Source: Acidimicrobiia bacterium (GTDB lineage: Bacteria > Actinomycetota > Acidimicrobiia > Spongiisociales > JAHEDJ01). Taken from it: a stretch of 64,000 nucleotides of DNA. Of the stretch, positions 51,800-61,292 are shown one piece after another. Made by a program: the position numbers and the translations under genes. The DNA lies in assembly GCA_029210695.1 (NCBI GenBank), contig JARGFH010000009.1:26829-90828 (forward strand), in the 5' to 3' direction. The notes beneath the pieces are model-generated. The model was not told the DNA's origin. It ran no database searches and was given only the letters and a program-made list of their open reading frames with translations. Numbering within the stretch: the stretch's first letter is position 1; every line of letters begins with the position of its first letter.

Positions 51800-52816
51800 T
51801 CATTCCGCAGAGAAGTCCACGACGGCACGTCCCTTGATTCGCCCGGCTTTCAGCCGATCCAGCGCACCGTTCACGTCCGTGAGAGAGATTCTCTCTATGT
51901 CGATGAGGGGAGCGCTGCGTGAAGCCAGAACCAGCGCATCGCGCATGTCCTGCCTGCTGCCCACCGAGGAGCCGGTGAGACGGTGCCCACCGTCGATTAG
52001 CCAGGTCATCGACAGTGGAATCCTGTCACCGGTAAGCGCTACGAAGACCACCGAAGACCGCGGATTGGCGGATTCGATGATCGTATCCCACACCGCCGCA
52101 CTCGGCGCGAAGTTGAGGAAGACCTCTGCACCGCCAAGGTCGCGTATCCCTCGCCCGGCCTGCGGCCCGGCCAGAACCAGATGGTCGGCGCCGTTCGCTC
52201 GCGCGCCGGCGAGTTTGGCGTCACTCAGGTCGACGGCCACCACTCTTGCCCCATGCTGCTTGGCGAACCCGATCGCGAACAGCCCCAGTCCACCACAACC
52301 GAAGATCACGCAGGTCGTGCCCGGCCCCAGCTCCGTCTTGCGGATCGCGGCAAGGGCGGTGACGCCGGCACACATCCAGGGCGCTAGTTCGACGGGGTCC
52401 CGGTCATTGTTGACGGGGACTGCGAAGGACTCGCGTACCAGGGCGTATTCGGCGAACGCTCCGTCGCGGCCATGTCCCCGTGCGCGTTGAGCGAGGCAGG
52501 TCGTCTCGTGGCCGGTGCGACATTCCTCGCAATCCAGGCAGGTGTCGTATATCCAGCCGAAACCGACCCGATCTCCGAGTCTGAAAAGGCTTGATGTTTC
52601 CCGGCCGAACGCAACGACCCGCCCGATGCCCTCATGACCGAGTATGAGCGGATAGGCGACGGCTTCTTCCTCACCGTCGCGGAGATGCAGATCCGTGTGG
52701 CAGACACCACATGCTTCTACCTCCACCAGCAGTTCACCCGCGCCTGGAACAGGCACCTGCACATCCCTGATGAGTAGCGGTCCACCGCTTTGCTCGAGTA
52801 CTGCGGCACTCATCAT
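51800..52816 (-). CDS. zinc-dependent alcohol dehydrogenase
   Basis: The 338-residue protein carries the catalytic zinc ligands CGVCHTDLHLRDG and GHEGIGRVVAF, the four-Cys structural zinc lobe (DTCLDCEECRTGHETTCLAQ) and the NAD Rossmann motif IFGCGGLGLFAIGFAKQHGA. It would oxidise an alcohol or reduce an aldehyde. The ATG at 52816 follows a second ATG directly (ATGATG). It is 127 nt upstream of the binding protein on the same strand and may be the first gene of the catabolic operon. Confidence 0.92.
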   Translation of the reverse strand: MMSAAVLEQSGGPLLIRDVQVPVPGAGELLVEVEACGVCHTDLHLRDGEEEAVAYPLILGHEGIGRVVAFGRETSSLFRLGDRVGFGWIYDTCLDCEECRTGHETTCLAQRARGHGRDGAFAEYALVRESFAVPVNNDRDPVELAPWMCAGVTALAAIRKTELGPGTTCVIFGCGGLGLFAIGFAKQHGARVVAVDLSDAKLAGARANGADHLVLAGPQAGRGIRDLGGAEVFLNFAPSAAVWDTIIESANPRSSVVFVALTGDRIPLSMTWLIDGGHRLTGSSVGSRQDMRDALVLASRSAPLIDIERISLTDVNGALDRLKAGRIKGRAVVDFSAE

Positions 52817-52972
52817 TCTTGGTAGAGCAGGTTCGCCCACGATTGACACATCTCCCGGGTCTGCTTCGATTCTTGGTTCAGGAACCACCGCGACCGGCGG
52901 ATCGGCGCCATCTTGACATCCGGGCCTCCGAACAGCCACTCTTGATTCCCGCCAGCTCGCCGCGAGGAACCT

Positions 52973-55387
52973 ATGAACCCAAGCCCGCTCGCCACGTTTC
53001 TCGCCCTTCGCACCAGTGTGAGTGTTAAGCCGATCGGCGACGGCGGACCGGAAACCTGTGCGGCATTGACCAGCGGCCTAGATACCGCACTCCAGCAGCT
53101 CGGTACCGGCGTTGGTCATGGGGCGGCGATCGTTGCGCTGGGAGGCTACGGCCGCCGTGAACAGTGTCTGTGGTCCGACGTTGATTTGATGTTGCTCCAC
53201 CGCCACCGCAATACAGAGCCATTGATCAAGGCGGTCTTCTATCCGTTGTGGGACGCCAATATCAAGGTAGGACATGCGGTGCGAACTGTCGAACAGTGCC
53301 GCGAGGCCGGCGGCGCGGAGCTCGAGACGCTCACGACGCTCCTCTCGGCTCGTCTCGTCGTAGGCGACGTAGACCTGTTCGGTGAGTTCGAGGATGCGCT
53401 GGCCGATCTGGCCCGCCGGCAGCCTCTGGCACCACGCCTCGCCGAACAAGAGCGCGAACGGCGACTCGCCGAGCCCTACCCGTTGATGGCTGCAGACGTC
53501 AAACAGGGACGAGGTGCGCTGCGCACCCACGAGGGGTTCTGGTGGGAACGCCGGCGATCCCAGTTACTCGATCTCGTGTCCGACACGCCGACCCAGGATG
53601 AGCGTGACGCCAAGGTGACGCTGCTTTCGGTACGCAACGCACTCCACGCGTCGGCGGGTCGAGCCGTCGACAGGTTCGTTGTCGATTTGCGGGAACCGGC
53701 CGCCCGATGGCTCAATACCGACGTCCACTCCCTGGCGATGTCCCTCACGACTGCTCTGCACATCGGCGACCGCCTAGCCGACCGTCGCTGGCCCGACCTT
53801 CACGTCGAATCGGACCCGACATTCGGACTGGGACGCAGGGTGTTCGGGGCGATACGAACCCGATTCTCCTCACCTGAACCCACCCAAGATGTCGACGCGG
53901 GAGACGGCGTGATGGCGATCGCGGTCCGGGCGGCAGGCCGCCCTGAAGGAGCGTGGCTCGACTCCACCGAGGAGGAGCTCATCCGCGCGACTACTTCCAC
54001 GGTATGGACGGCGGCCGATCGGAGGGCCTTCATCATGCTGCTTTCGGCCGGTGCCCGCGGGCGAACCATCTTCGGCCTCCTCGAGGAACTGGGATGGGTG
54101 GGACGCAATTTTCCTGAGTGGACGCCCGTGGCGACCGCCCCGCAACTCGCCCCTTTTCACGAGCATCCGGCTGGCGCTCACCTCTGGCGTGCGGTTGACG
54201 AAATGCAATCGATCATCACCGAGAGAGGCGATTTTGCAGGCATAATCGACGAAATCGGATCAACGGAGGAACTACTGCTGTCCGCTCTCCTCCACGACAT
54301 CGGGAAGGCAAGAGGAGGGAATCACGAGGCGGTCGGAGCCGACCTCGCCGCGACATTCCTGCGCCGCGCCGGGTTCGGACCGGCGACCGTCGCCACCGTA
54401 GTCAACGCGGTTCGCCATCACCTGCTCCTCGCCCAAACTGCCACGCGTCGCGACATCGCCGACCCGGCGGTGATCGATGAGATCGCAACGGTGGTCGAAG
54501 ACCGGCGCCAGCTCCAACTTCTGTACTTGCTGACGATCGCCGATCTGAGGGCGACGGGTTCGACCATGTGGAGCGAGTGGCGGGCCACCTTGCTCAGGAG
54601 GCTCTACCGGAGCGTGGCCAAAACTCTCGAGACGGGTGAAACCGCCCGGGCTACGCCCGACATCGACGCGATCGTTGACTTTGCCGCCGGCACCCTCGAC
54701 CGCCGCTTGATAGAGGAACACGTCGCCGCAATGCCGGCCGGCTACCTCGACACAACCTCGCCCCGCGAGGTGGCATGGCACCTTGACATCGCCTCACAAC
54801 TCGACATGCCCGGCCTCATCTCGGTCGATCCACGAGATGAAGGACGGGTCCTCGTGGCGGGCACCGACCGGGCAGGCTTTCTCCTCGCCGTGAGCCGGGC
54901 CTTCACTGCCAACGGCGTCGGAGTCATGGACGCTCGTCTACGAACACGATCGGATGGAGTCGCCCTGGATACGTTTCATGTCGCGGATGATCGAACCGGT
55001 GCGATGATTGCACCAGACCGATGGGATCGGGTGACCGGGGACCTCGTCGCTGCGCTCACCAACGAGCGGGACCTCCGCCCGGTCATCCACGAACGGGTCA
55101 AGGCGTATCGACGGCCTGGAGACGATCGGACCTCGATCGAGGTGCGAGCCGACAACACGAGTCGCCATACCGTCATCGAGGTCCGGGCTCCGGACCGCGT
55201 CGGTCTGCTCGCCGACATCGTCGAAGTACTCCACGACGAAGCGCTGGACGTCTATCTCGCCAAGATCGACACGATGGGCGGCCAGGCCCGTGACATCTTC
55301 CACGTTCGCCGGGCCGGCACACCCACTCGCGACGAGACAGACCTAGCCGCCCTCCAGAGTCGAATCGAGCAGCGGTTGCACGACTGA
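52973..55387 (+). CDS. glnD: bifunctional uridylyltransferase/uridylyl-removing enzyme GlnD
   Basis: The 804-residue sensor has the nucleotidyltransferase motif GGYGRREQCLWSDVDLML (residues 57-74), a helical middle, an HD domain near 440 (ALLHDIGKARGGNHEAVGAD) that removes UMP, and two C-terminal ACT domains (about 620-700, VLVAGTDRAGFLLAVSRAFT; and 730-800, VIEVRAPDRVGLLADIVEVL) that bind glutamine. It modifies PII (glnB, 55493) according to nitrogen supply. It is shorter than the E. coli enzyme (890). GAGGAACCT precedes the ATG. Confidence 0.94.
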   Translation: MNPSPLATFLALRTSVSVKPIGDGGPETCAALTSGLDTALQQLGTGVGHGAAIVALGGYGRREQCLWSDVDLMLLHRHRNTEPLIKAVFYPLWDANIKVGHAVRTVEQCREAGGAELETLTTLLSARLVVGDVDLFGEFEDALADLARRQPLAPRLAEQERERRLAEPYPLMAADVKQGRGALRTHEGFWWERRRSQLLDLVSDTPTQDERDAKVTLLSVRNALHASAGRAVDRFVVDLREPAARWLNTDVHSLAMSLTTALHIGDRLADRRWPDLHVESDPTFGLGRRVFGAIRTRFSSPEPTQDVDAGDGVMAIAVRAAGRPEGAWLDSTEEELIRATTSTVWTAADRRAFIMLLSAGARGRTIFGLLEELGWVGRNFPEWTPVATAPQLAPFHEHPAGAHLWRAVDEMQSIITERGDFAGIIDEIGSTEELLLSALLHDIGKARGGNHEAVGADLAATFLRRAGFGPATVATVVNAVRHHLLLAQTATRRDIADPAVIDEIATVVEDRRQLQLLYLLTIADLRATGSTMWSEWRATLLRRLYRSVAKTLETGETARATPDIDAIVDFAAGTLDRRLIEEHVAAMPAGYLDTTSPREVAWHLDIASQLDMPGLISVDPRDEGRVLVAGTDRAGFLLAVSRAFTANGVGVMDARLRTRSDGVALDTFHVADDRTGAMIAPDRWDRVTGDLVAALTNERDLRPVIHERVKAYRRPGDDRTSIEVRADNTSRHTVIEVRAPDRVGLLADIVEVLHDEALDVYLAKIDTMGGQARDIFHVRRAGTPTRDETDLAALQSRIEQRLHD

Positions 55388-55492
55388 ACGCCCACCCGGG
55401 ATCGCCCGGAGCGACATCCGGACCGATCTTCGCCCACACTCACCTATCGATGTTGGCACCGACCGCCGGCGCCCGACCCGGTTCCCGATCGG

Positions 55493-55831
55493 TCATATGG
55501 CGTCTCTACCCTGCTCACCGGTACGGATCCGGATGATGGCGTCGATCGGCGTTACCCAGATCTTGCCATCTCCGATCTGCCCGGCGCCGGCCGTGGACTG
55601 GATCACGTCGGTCACTCTCGCAACGTCGGTCGCATCGACCACGATCTCGAGCTTGACCTTCGGTGTGAAATCGACCGTGTATTCGGCACCGCGGTAGGTT
55701 TCAGTGTGCCCACCCTGGCGCCCGAATCCCTTCACCTCTGTGACGGTCATACCTTGAATCCCTGTGGATTTCAGTGCCTCGATTACTTCATCGACCTTGT
55801 GCGGCTTGATCACTGCAGTCACCAGTTGCAT
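55493..55831 (-). CDS. glnB: nitrogen regulatory protein PII
   Basis: The 112-residue protein starts [20 protein letters not shown] and has the T-loop [20 protein letters not shown] with Tyr51, the uridylylation site, and the B/C-loop [20 protein letters not shown]. It reports 2-oxoglutarate and ATP/ADP status and controls Amt among others. AGAGGAG precedes the ATG. It is 14 nt after amt, the usual glnK-amt type pair with the transporter first, and faces glnD. Confidence 0.96.
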   Translation of the reverse strand: MQLVTAVIKPHKVDEVIEALKSTGIQGMTVTEVKGFGRQGGHTETYRGAEYTVDFTPKVKLEIVVDATDVARVTDVIQSTAGAGQIGDGKIWVTPIDAIIRIRTGEQGRDAI

Positions 55832-55845
55832 ATCTGCTACTCCTC

Positions 55846-57186
55846 TCAACCCGCGGCCGGCGCCGTGGCGAACACATCAGGACCGTAACCCGGAGCGCCG
55901 TGTTCGACGACATCCAGGCCTTCGATCTCCTCTTCGGCCGGCACCCGGAGCCCAACCGTCGTTTTGATGGCCAGGAACAGCAACCCGGCTGTGATGGTCA
56001 CGAAGGCAAATACTGCCGCCACGCCGATGAACTGGGTGAGGAGTTGATCGAAGCCACCACCGTAGAACAGGCCACCGTCGGTGGCGAGTAGGCCGACCAT
56101 CAGCGTTCCAAAGGCTCCACATACGCCGTGCACCGAGATCGCCCCGACCGGATCATCGATCTTGCGCCTATCGATGAAGAAGACCGAGAAGACCACGATG
56201 ACCCCGGCGAGGGCGCCGATGATTCCGGCACCCCAATTGGATACGTTGGCTGTTCCGGCGGTGATACCCACGAGACCGGCAAGCGTCCCGTTGCCGGCCA
56301 TGGCCACATCAGGCGCGCCGGTCTTGATCCACACCGTGAAGGTGGCGAAGACGGCACCGGCCGCACCTGCGATCAAGGTGGTGAGGGCGATCGCGCCGAC
56401 CGCGGCATCGGCTGCGAGTTCAGAGCCGGGGTTGAACCCGAACCATCCCACAAAGAGGATGAAGACCCCGAGGATCGCAAACGGGATCGAATGCCCGGGG
56501 ATTGCGCGGGGTGTGCCGTCCTTGCCGTACTTCCCAATTCTGGGTCCGAGGACGATGGCTCCCATTAGTGCCGCCCACCCGCCGACGCTATGGACGATGG
56601 TGGATCCGGCGAAGTCGATCATGGGAGTCGCGAGCTCGGCGAGCCAGCCTCCGCCCCACAGCCAGTGCACCACAACCGGGTATATCAGGGCCGTGATGAC
56701 GAAGCTGTAGATGAAGTAGCTCTTGAACCTGGTGCGTTCGGCCATCGCCCCCGAGACGATCGTGGCGGCAGTGGCGGCGAAGGCCACCTGGAAGATGAAG
56801 AACGTGGGAAGCGACAGCGTACCGAAGTAGCCGTCAGTGAAGTGGTCCGGGTCGAGAAACCACCCTTCGGTCCCGAAGAAGCTGTTGCCAGCACCAAACG
56901 CGATGGCAAAGCCCACGGTGGCGAACGCCAGAACTCCCGCTGAGAAGTCCATCAGGTTCTTCATCATGATGTTGGCGACGTTCTTGGCTCGTGTGAGACC
57001 CGCCTCCACGAGCGCAAAACCGGCTTGCATGAAGATCACCAGCACCGCGGCGACCAGAACCCAGATATTGTCGAGAGTTGCCTGCACGGCGTCGGCCGTC
57101 GTCCCATCTTGCGCAAACGCGGGTGCGGCCAGCACAATCGTTGCCAGGCTCGCTCCCGTGCCCACGAACAGCAGTCTTCGCTTCAT
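55846..57186 (-). CDS. amt: ammonium transporter Amt
   Basis: The 446-residue protein has a signal-like N-terminus ([20 protein letters not shown]), 11 helices and the Amt signatures [40 protein letters not shown] (twin-His region) and [20 protein letters not shown]. It passes ammonium inward and is blocked by PII. AAGGGAG precedes the ATG. Upstream is a GAAAC-N6-GAAAC element (57282-57297). Confidence 0.96.
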   Translation of the reverse strand: MKRRLLFVGTGASLATIVLAAPAFAQDGTTADAVQATLDNIWVLVAAVLVIFMQAGFALVEAGLTRAKNVANIMMKNLMDFSAGVLAFATVGFAIAFGAGNSFFGTEGWFLDPDHFTDGYFGTLSLPTFFIFQVAFAATAATIVSGAMAERTRFKSYFIYSFVITALIYPVVVHWLWGGGWLAELATPMIDFAGSTIVHSVGGWAALMGAIVLGPRIGKYGKDGTPRAIPGHSIPFAILGVFILFVGWFGFNPGSELAADAAVGAIALTTLIAGAAGAVFATFTVWIKTGAPDVAMAGNGTLAGLVGITAGTANVSNWGAGIIGALAGVIVVFSVFFIDRRKIDDPVGAISVHGVCGAFGTLMVGLLATDGGLFYGGGFDQLLTQFIGVAAVFAFVTITAGLLFLAIKTTVGLRVPAEEEIEGLDVVEHGAPGYGPDVFATAPAAG

Positions 57187-57281
57187 CGGATCTTCTCCCT
57201 TGCCGTTACCTGTTCCGGGCTCGGTATGGCATCCCTCACCCTGCACGCCGTGGTGGCGTGGTGGCAACCTAAGGGACAGGT

Positions 57282-57297
57282 GTTTCGAATCGGTTTC
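57282..57297 (-). promoter_or_regulatory. GlnR-like half-site pair upstream of amt
   Basis: On the minus strand GAAAC is followed by six bases and a second GAAAC (57297-57282), 96 nt before the amt ATG. GlnR of actinomycetes binds GnnAC/GaAAC elements spaced by six bases. Only two of the usual four elements are clear, so this is a candidate site. Confidence 0.4.
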
Positions 57298-57365
57298 GCG
57301 CCGATGAATAGCCGAATACCAGTAGCGCCGCACAGTGAGTGCACGAACGGCCTGATTGAACAGAG

Positions 57366-58950
57366 CTATCCGGGAAGGTCCGGATCGGCGCCCACCGCCA
57401 GTCGTTCCGCCAAGCGGTCGCGCGGTCCATCGCCTCCGAATGCTGTGATGGCGTCGCCCGCCTGAAGAACGGTCGAGCCGGAGGGGATCAGCAGATCGGA
57501 CCCGCGGTTGATCGACACGAGCAGGCATCCGTCTGGCCAGGGGAATTCGCTGACCGGTCGACCATCGGCTGCAGACCCGACCGGGATGCCGACCTCGAAG
57601 AATCGGGCTTCCGCCTGGGTTCGAGCGCGCAGCCGATCGGGCAGCGCACCTTGGCGCGCAATCGTGCCCAGTGCTGTGTGGTAGGCGGTGATCACATCTG
57701 CTCGTCTGAAGATCCCGACCAGGCTCGTTGCGTCGACTGCGTCGACCACCGGGAGCCGACCGACTCCGAGGGCGGCCATACGCTCCAGCGCCTCCGAGAC
57801 CGGCGTCTGCGGGATTACGGTCGCAGGATTCGGCGTCATGACGTCGGCGGCCCGCACTTGATCGGAGGGGCCGCCGGCCCGCACGATGTCGGATTCGGCG
57901 ATCAGCCCCACGAGGCGTCCATCAGACACCACCGGAACACCGTGCAAGCGATTCCGTTGTAGCAAGCCCTGCACCTCGCCGAGGGTTTGATCCGGGTTCA
58001 CCGTGATCACTTCGCGCTGAACGACGTCGCCGACGCTGATCGTGTCGAGCAAGTCCGTCACGCCTCCGTGGGCCGGGTGGATGCCCATGCGGGTGAGCGG
58101 CGCCCGGTAGGCGCTTTCCGGCCGCACCGAGCAACGCCACTACCAGCGCCAGCAGCAGGGATCGAGACCAAGCGGGCAATCTACCTGGCCGGATCTCGAA
58201 CCAATCCAAGGCAGCCAGGAAGAGCCAGGCAACGGCCACCGTCACCAATCCCAGCAAACCGTACAGCAGCAATTGCCTGGGATCCTCCAGGGCGTATGCA
58301 GAGACTTCGAAGGTCAGATCCTCACCGACCAACGAGCGGCTCACCACCGCTCCCGCCACCGACGCCACGACCACAGTGTGGACGTGACGCAGCGAGAATT
58401 CCCGGAGGATCACCTCCATCGCGAAGAACATCCCGGCAATCGGGGCGTTGAAGGTAGCACTGATTCCTGCGCCGGCACCGGCCGCCACCAGGACCCTCAC
58501 ATCGTTTTCGCCCAGACGCGCCACTCTGGCCACCCACGAACCGATCGACGAGCCGATTTGAGCGATCGAGCCTTCCCGGCCGGCAGAACCGCCGCTCCCG
58601 ATGGTGAGAGCAGTAGCAATCGTTTTGAGGCCTACGACCCGGGCCCGAATATGCCCACCACGCACCGCGATCGAGGCGATGATCTGAGGGACCCCGTGAC
58701 CGGCGACCTCAGGCGCGAACCTGGCTGTGAGCCGCGAAGCGATCCAGATGCCAACCGGGATCGTCACGAGCGGCCACGCCCGGCCCAGCCGATCATCGAC
58801 CAACGATGCTCCCGATCCAACCAGATCGATGGCCTTGATCAACACAAACGCGCCGAGGCCGGCGCCCACTCCGACCAATCCGGCCAGGACCATGAGCGTG
58901 GGCGTTCCCCCACGTCGAGAAACTGTCTGCAATCGATCCGACCAGCGCAT
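57366..58950 (-). pseudogene. ClC-type chloride channel/antiporter with CBS and RCK_C domains, broken by an internal deletion
   Basis: From 58950 the frame encodes MRWSDRLQTVSRRGGTPTLM and the first half of a ClC protein, with GHGVPQIIASIAVRGGHIRA, the anion-site GSGGSAGREGSIAQIG and GAGAGISATFNAPIAGMFFA. At about 58115-58135 it changes frame and goes straight to PESAYRAPLTRMGI-like and VGDVVQREVITVNPDQTLGE, the linker and two CBS domains, then an RCK_C-like end (FPWPDGCLLVSINRGSDLLI). The second half of the channel, about 150-170 residues, is missing. The CBS-only frame (57366-58127) is intact. Confidence 0.72.
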
Positions 58951-59084
58951 CCGCTCCAGGCTAGGACCTCTGCGTCGACTCGGAGTGTCAGCGTCGGCGG
59001 AGGGGCGCATGCAAAGAACGTTTGGGACCGCACCGGCCCCTCGGGACGGGTACATTCCGACGTAGGCACCTAGGGAGGAGAGGC

Positions 59085-59345
59085 ATGGACGACCACGATG
59101 CCCGCCGTGAGGCTGCCTTCAAGCGAGTGAAGGCCAAGCGAGAGTTCAAGAATCACCTGGCGGTGTACCTGATCGTGAACACCCTGCTCGTCGTGATCTG
59201 GGCCGCGTCCGGAGCAGGCTACTTCTGGCCGATCTGGCCCATCGCCGGCTGGGGAGTCGGATTGACATTCAACGCCTGGAGCGCCTATTTCGAGAAACCG
59301 ATCTCAGAAGAGGACATTCGCAGGGAGATGGAGAAGGGCCTCTAG
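59085..59345 (+). CDS. 2TM-domain protein
   Basis: The 86-residue protein starts MDDHDARREAAFKRVKAKRE and has two membrane helices (HLAVYLIVNTLLVVIWAASG and YFWPIWPIAGWGVGLTFNAW) with the FYFWPIWP loop typical of the 2TM (PF13239) family, followed by FEKPISEEDIRREMEKGL. Its role is unknown; it often accompanies signal transduction genes. AGGGAGGAG precedes the ATG. Confidence 0.9.
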   Translation: MDDHDARREAAFKRVKAKREFKNHLAVYLIVNTLLVVIWAASGAGYFWPIWPIAGWGVGLTFNAWSAYFEKPISEEDIRREMEKGL

Positions 59346-59447
59346 GAGGGCGGTCCGCCCAGGGGTAGCCGGTTCGGGCGAACCGCCACACGCACCAGCC
59401 AAACCAGCCAGTGCGAGGGCAGCGAACATCCGTCTGAACCTCACCAC
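59304..59447 (-). CDS. small lipoprotein-like ORF
   Basis: A minus-strand frame from GTG at 59447 reads VVRFRRMFAALALAGLAGAC then GGSPEPATPGRTALL, a lipoprotein signal with the lipobox LAGAC, and ends after 47 residues, overlapping the 2TM 3' end. GAAGGAAGG lies upstream. The short mature part is either a real small lipoprotein or the start of a truncated gene. Confidence 0.4.
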   Translation of the reverse strand: MVRFRRMFAALALAGLAGACGGSPEPATPGRTALLEALLHLPANVLF

Positions 59448-59523
59448 CTTCCTTCGGTAGGTGAACGCGAGGGCTTGAGCCACGACGACGATCGGCCGTG
59501 CGATCTTCGAGGGCCCCGATCAA

Positions 59524-59535
59524 CGATATTTATCG
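59524..59535. promoter_or_regulatory. AT-rich palindrome CGATATTTATCG in a GC-rich gap
   Basis: The perfect inverted repeat CGATA-TT-TATCG lies in an A+T-rich patch (59518-59546) 75 nt upstream of the small membrane ORF at 59610. A promoter or operator is likely; no regulator can be named. Confidence 0.35.
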
Positions 59536-59609
59536 ATCAATTAACCCTCACGAGGGGCGTGCATGAACCTCAGTCGCGGAACCTGTGGAGGAATCCATAG
59601 GAGTTGTCT

Positions 59610-59798
59610 ATGACCATTGTGTTCCTGATACTGGTTCTGTACGGACTCTTCTTCTTTCTCCTGGCGATGACCGATGAAGGCGCCGGCAGACGGCCGTCGA
59701 AGACGAATACAAACCGTCACCTCGTCGCCCCGATTTCGCTTCCAGGTCGAAACAACCCATCGCCGGAGGCAGCCGAGACAACCGAACTCGCCGTGTAG
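59610..59798 (+). CDS. small single-pass membrane protein
   Basis: The 62-residue protein starts MTIVFLILVLYGLFFFLLAM, a strong membrane helix, then a polar tail (TDEGAGRRPSKTNTNRHLVA). AGGAG lies six bases before the ATG. No known family. Confidence 0.6.
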   Translation: MTIVFLILVLYGLFFFLLAMTDEGAGRRPSKTNTNRHLVAPISLPGRNNPSPEAAETTELAV

Positions 59799-59881
59799 CC
59801 CCGCGATTAGGCGTTGTCACAACACGGGTCCCGGATGTTGCCCGCACGCCGAGTCCGCTCGCATGAACCCGCCGGTCCGGT

Positions 59882-61135
59882 CTAGGGGGATCGCCCGCTG
59901 GTGGTGTAGGAGTGACCAAGCTGGCTGGTCCACAGATAGTCGCCGCCCGGAAGTGGCCGATATGTCCAGCCGTGACGGTGACGGATTATGTGGTCGTGTC
60001 GGCAAGCAGGCGCCAATTCGTCTGTAGCGGTGCGCCGGCCCTCGGCCCAAGCGACACGATGATCGAGATCGCAGGCAGTTGAGGGCATTCGGCAACCGGG
60101 AAAGACACACGTGAGATCTCGGACCTCGACATGACGTTGCTGGGTAGCGGTGGGACGCCGCCGGGTGGTTCCGTGATGGACCGGGAGACCGGTGTAGGGG
60201 TCGGTCACGACATATCGCCAGCGACTCCCGTGTTGTCGATCGGTAACCTGACGGGCGATGTCGGCAATGACCGGACCATATCCGGCCAACTCCCCCGGCG
60301 CTTCGGACAGTTGAGTGAGAGTCGCGAGGTCGACTCGCAGTTCCACCCCGCCACGGTCACGTGTCGTGCCGAAGCCGCGACCCTCGAGCAGGTCGAGAAA
60401 CACGTCGGCGCGCAACTGGTCGATCGAGCGCAGCTCACCGTTCCGCTTCAGGCTGCGAGCGACCCGGTTGACAAAGGCGCTGGCCGAAGCGACGCGATCG
60501 GGAGGGAGATCCAACCCCAGTAGATGAGCCGTCCCGTCTTCGGAAGGATCGACAATCACCCTTCTTTCCTCAACCGCTTCCTCATATCGGGCTTTGGCGG
60601 TTTCCGGATCCACTTCGATGCACAGCCGCTGCAGACGCGCCTTCAGTTGGCCGGTTGTCAGCTGCGGAGCGCGGTCGAGGATTTCGTTGCTCACCATCCG
60701 GGCGGTTTCCGGGTCCAGATGAGCTGTGCCGCTCATGATCACTCGAACCCGGCGCACGTCCAGATCGCCGGCGGAGAAGGCATCCCATACGCAAGGAAGT
60801 CGATCCCGAAGCTCCAGGGCCAGCTCCAACTCAGAGTCGGCTGCCCGACGAGTTAGCCGCAATGCGGCCCGGATCTCGGCTGCCGCCCCCTCAGCCACGA
60901 GTTCTGGATCATCTGATCCGTCCAAGTCCTCGATTGCATCGGCGATGGCGGCCATATCCCCATACAGATGAGCCTGGTGGTGAGACACCAATCGTTGGCG
61001 AGCCCGCATCACCACCACACGGTCAAACCCGGAAAGGCGGCTCATATCTACTGCGGAGAGAATGACGGCAAGAAACGGACCCGGTTCCATCGAGTCCAGA
61101 TCCGCTGGTATGCCTGCCATCTCGTTATCGAACAT
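59882..61135 (-). CDS. DUF222 / 13E12-repeat HNH endonuclease
   Basis: This 417-residue protein has an N-terminal DUF222 domain (ELVAEGAAAEIRAALRLTRR, RLPCVWDAFSAGDLDVRRVR) and a C-terminal HNH nuclease: CVFPGCRMPSTACDLDHRVA followed by LAPACRHDHIIRHRHGW, with two Cys pairs for structural Zn and the catalytic His pair. This is the mycobacterial 13E12-repeat family, several members of which lie in the LexA regulon. The start codon at 61135 lies inside the SOS box (61129-61142); an ATG at 61120 is an alternative. Confidence 0.92.
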   Translation of the reverse strand: MFDNEMAGIPADLDSMEPGPFLAVILSAVDMSRLSGFDRVVVMRARQRLVSHHQAHLYGDMAAIADAIEDLDGSDDPELVAEGAAAEIRAALRLTRRAADSELELALELRDRLPCVWDAFSAGDLDVRRVRVIMSGTAHLDPETARMVSNEILDRAPQLTTGQLKARLQRLCIEVDPETAKARYEEAVEERRVIVDPSEDGTAHLLGLDLPPDRVASASAFVNRVARSLKRNGELRSIDQLRADVFLDLLEGRGFGTTRDRGGVELRVDLATLTQLSEAPGELAGYGPVIADIARQVTDRQHGSRWRYVVTDPYTGLPVHHGTTRRRPTATQQRHVEVRDLTCVFPGCRMPSTACDLDHRVAWAEGRRTATDELAPACRHDHIIRHRHGWTYRPLPGGDYLWTSQLGHSYTTSGRSP

Positions 61136-61142
61136 ATGTTCG
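61129..61142. promoter_or_regulatory. LexA (SOS) box CGAACATATGTTCG overlapping the HNH start codon
   Basis: A perfect 14-base palindrome with the GAACNNNNGTTC core of the Gram-positive/mycobacterial LexA box. The ATG of the DUF222/HNH gene (61135-61133) is its central CATATG. LexA bound here would block transcription start or elongation, giving DNA-damage induction. Confidence 0.8.
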
Positions 61143-61292
61143 TTTCTATCTGCTGATTAGGACAGAATTGTCTTTCAAACGGTGCTGCGCGGGGCGTTGC
61201 CTGGAGGAAAGATCAAACCCAACTAGGCAAGCCTCGCCTGAGCCACCGAATCACTGGCCTCAGCGGACGGACCCCCAGATTCCGTCATTGCC

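Noticed and set aside
57366..58127. CBS/RCK_C frame as a stand-alone gene.
   Set aside because: Its first residues are the linker that follows the last ClC helix in the family and no ribosome binding site precedes it; kept as part of a broken ClC gene, although expression alone is possible.
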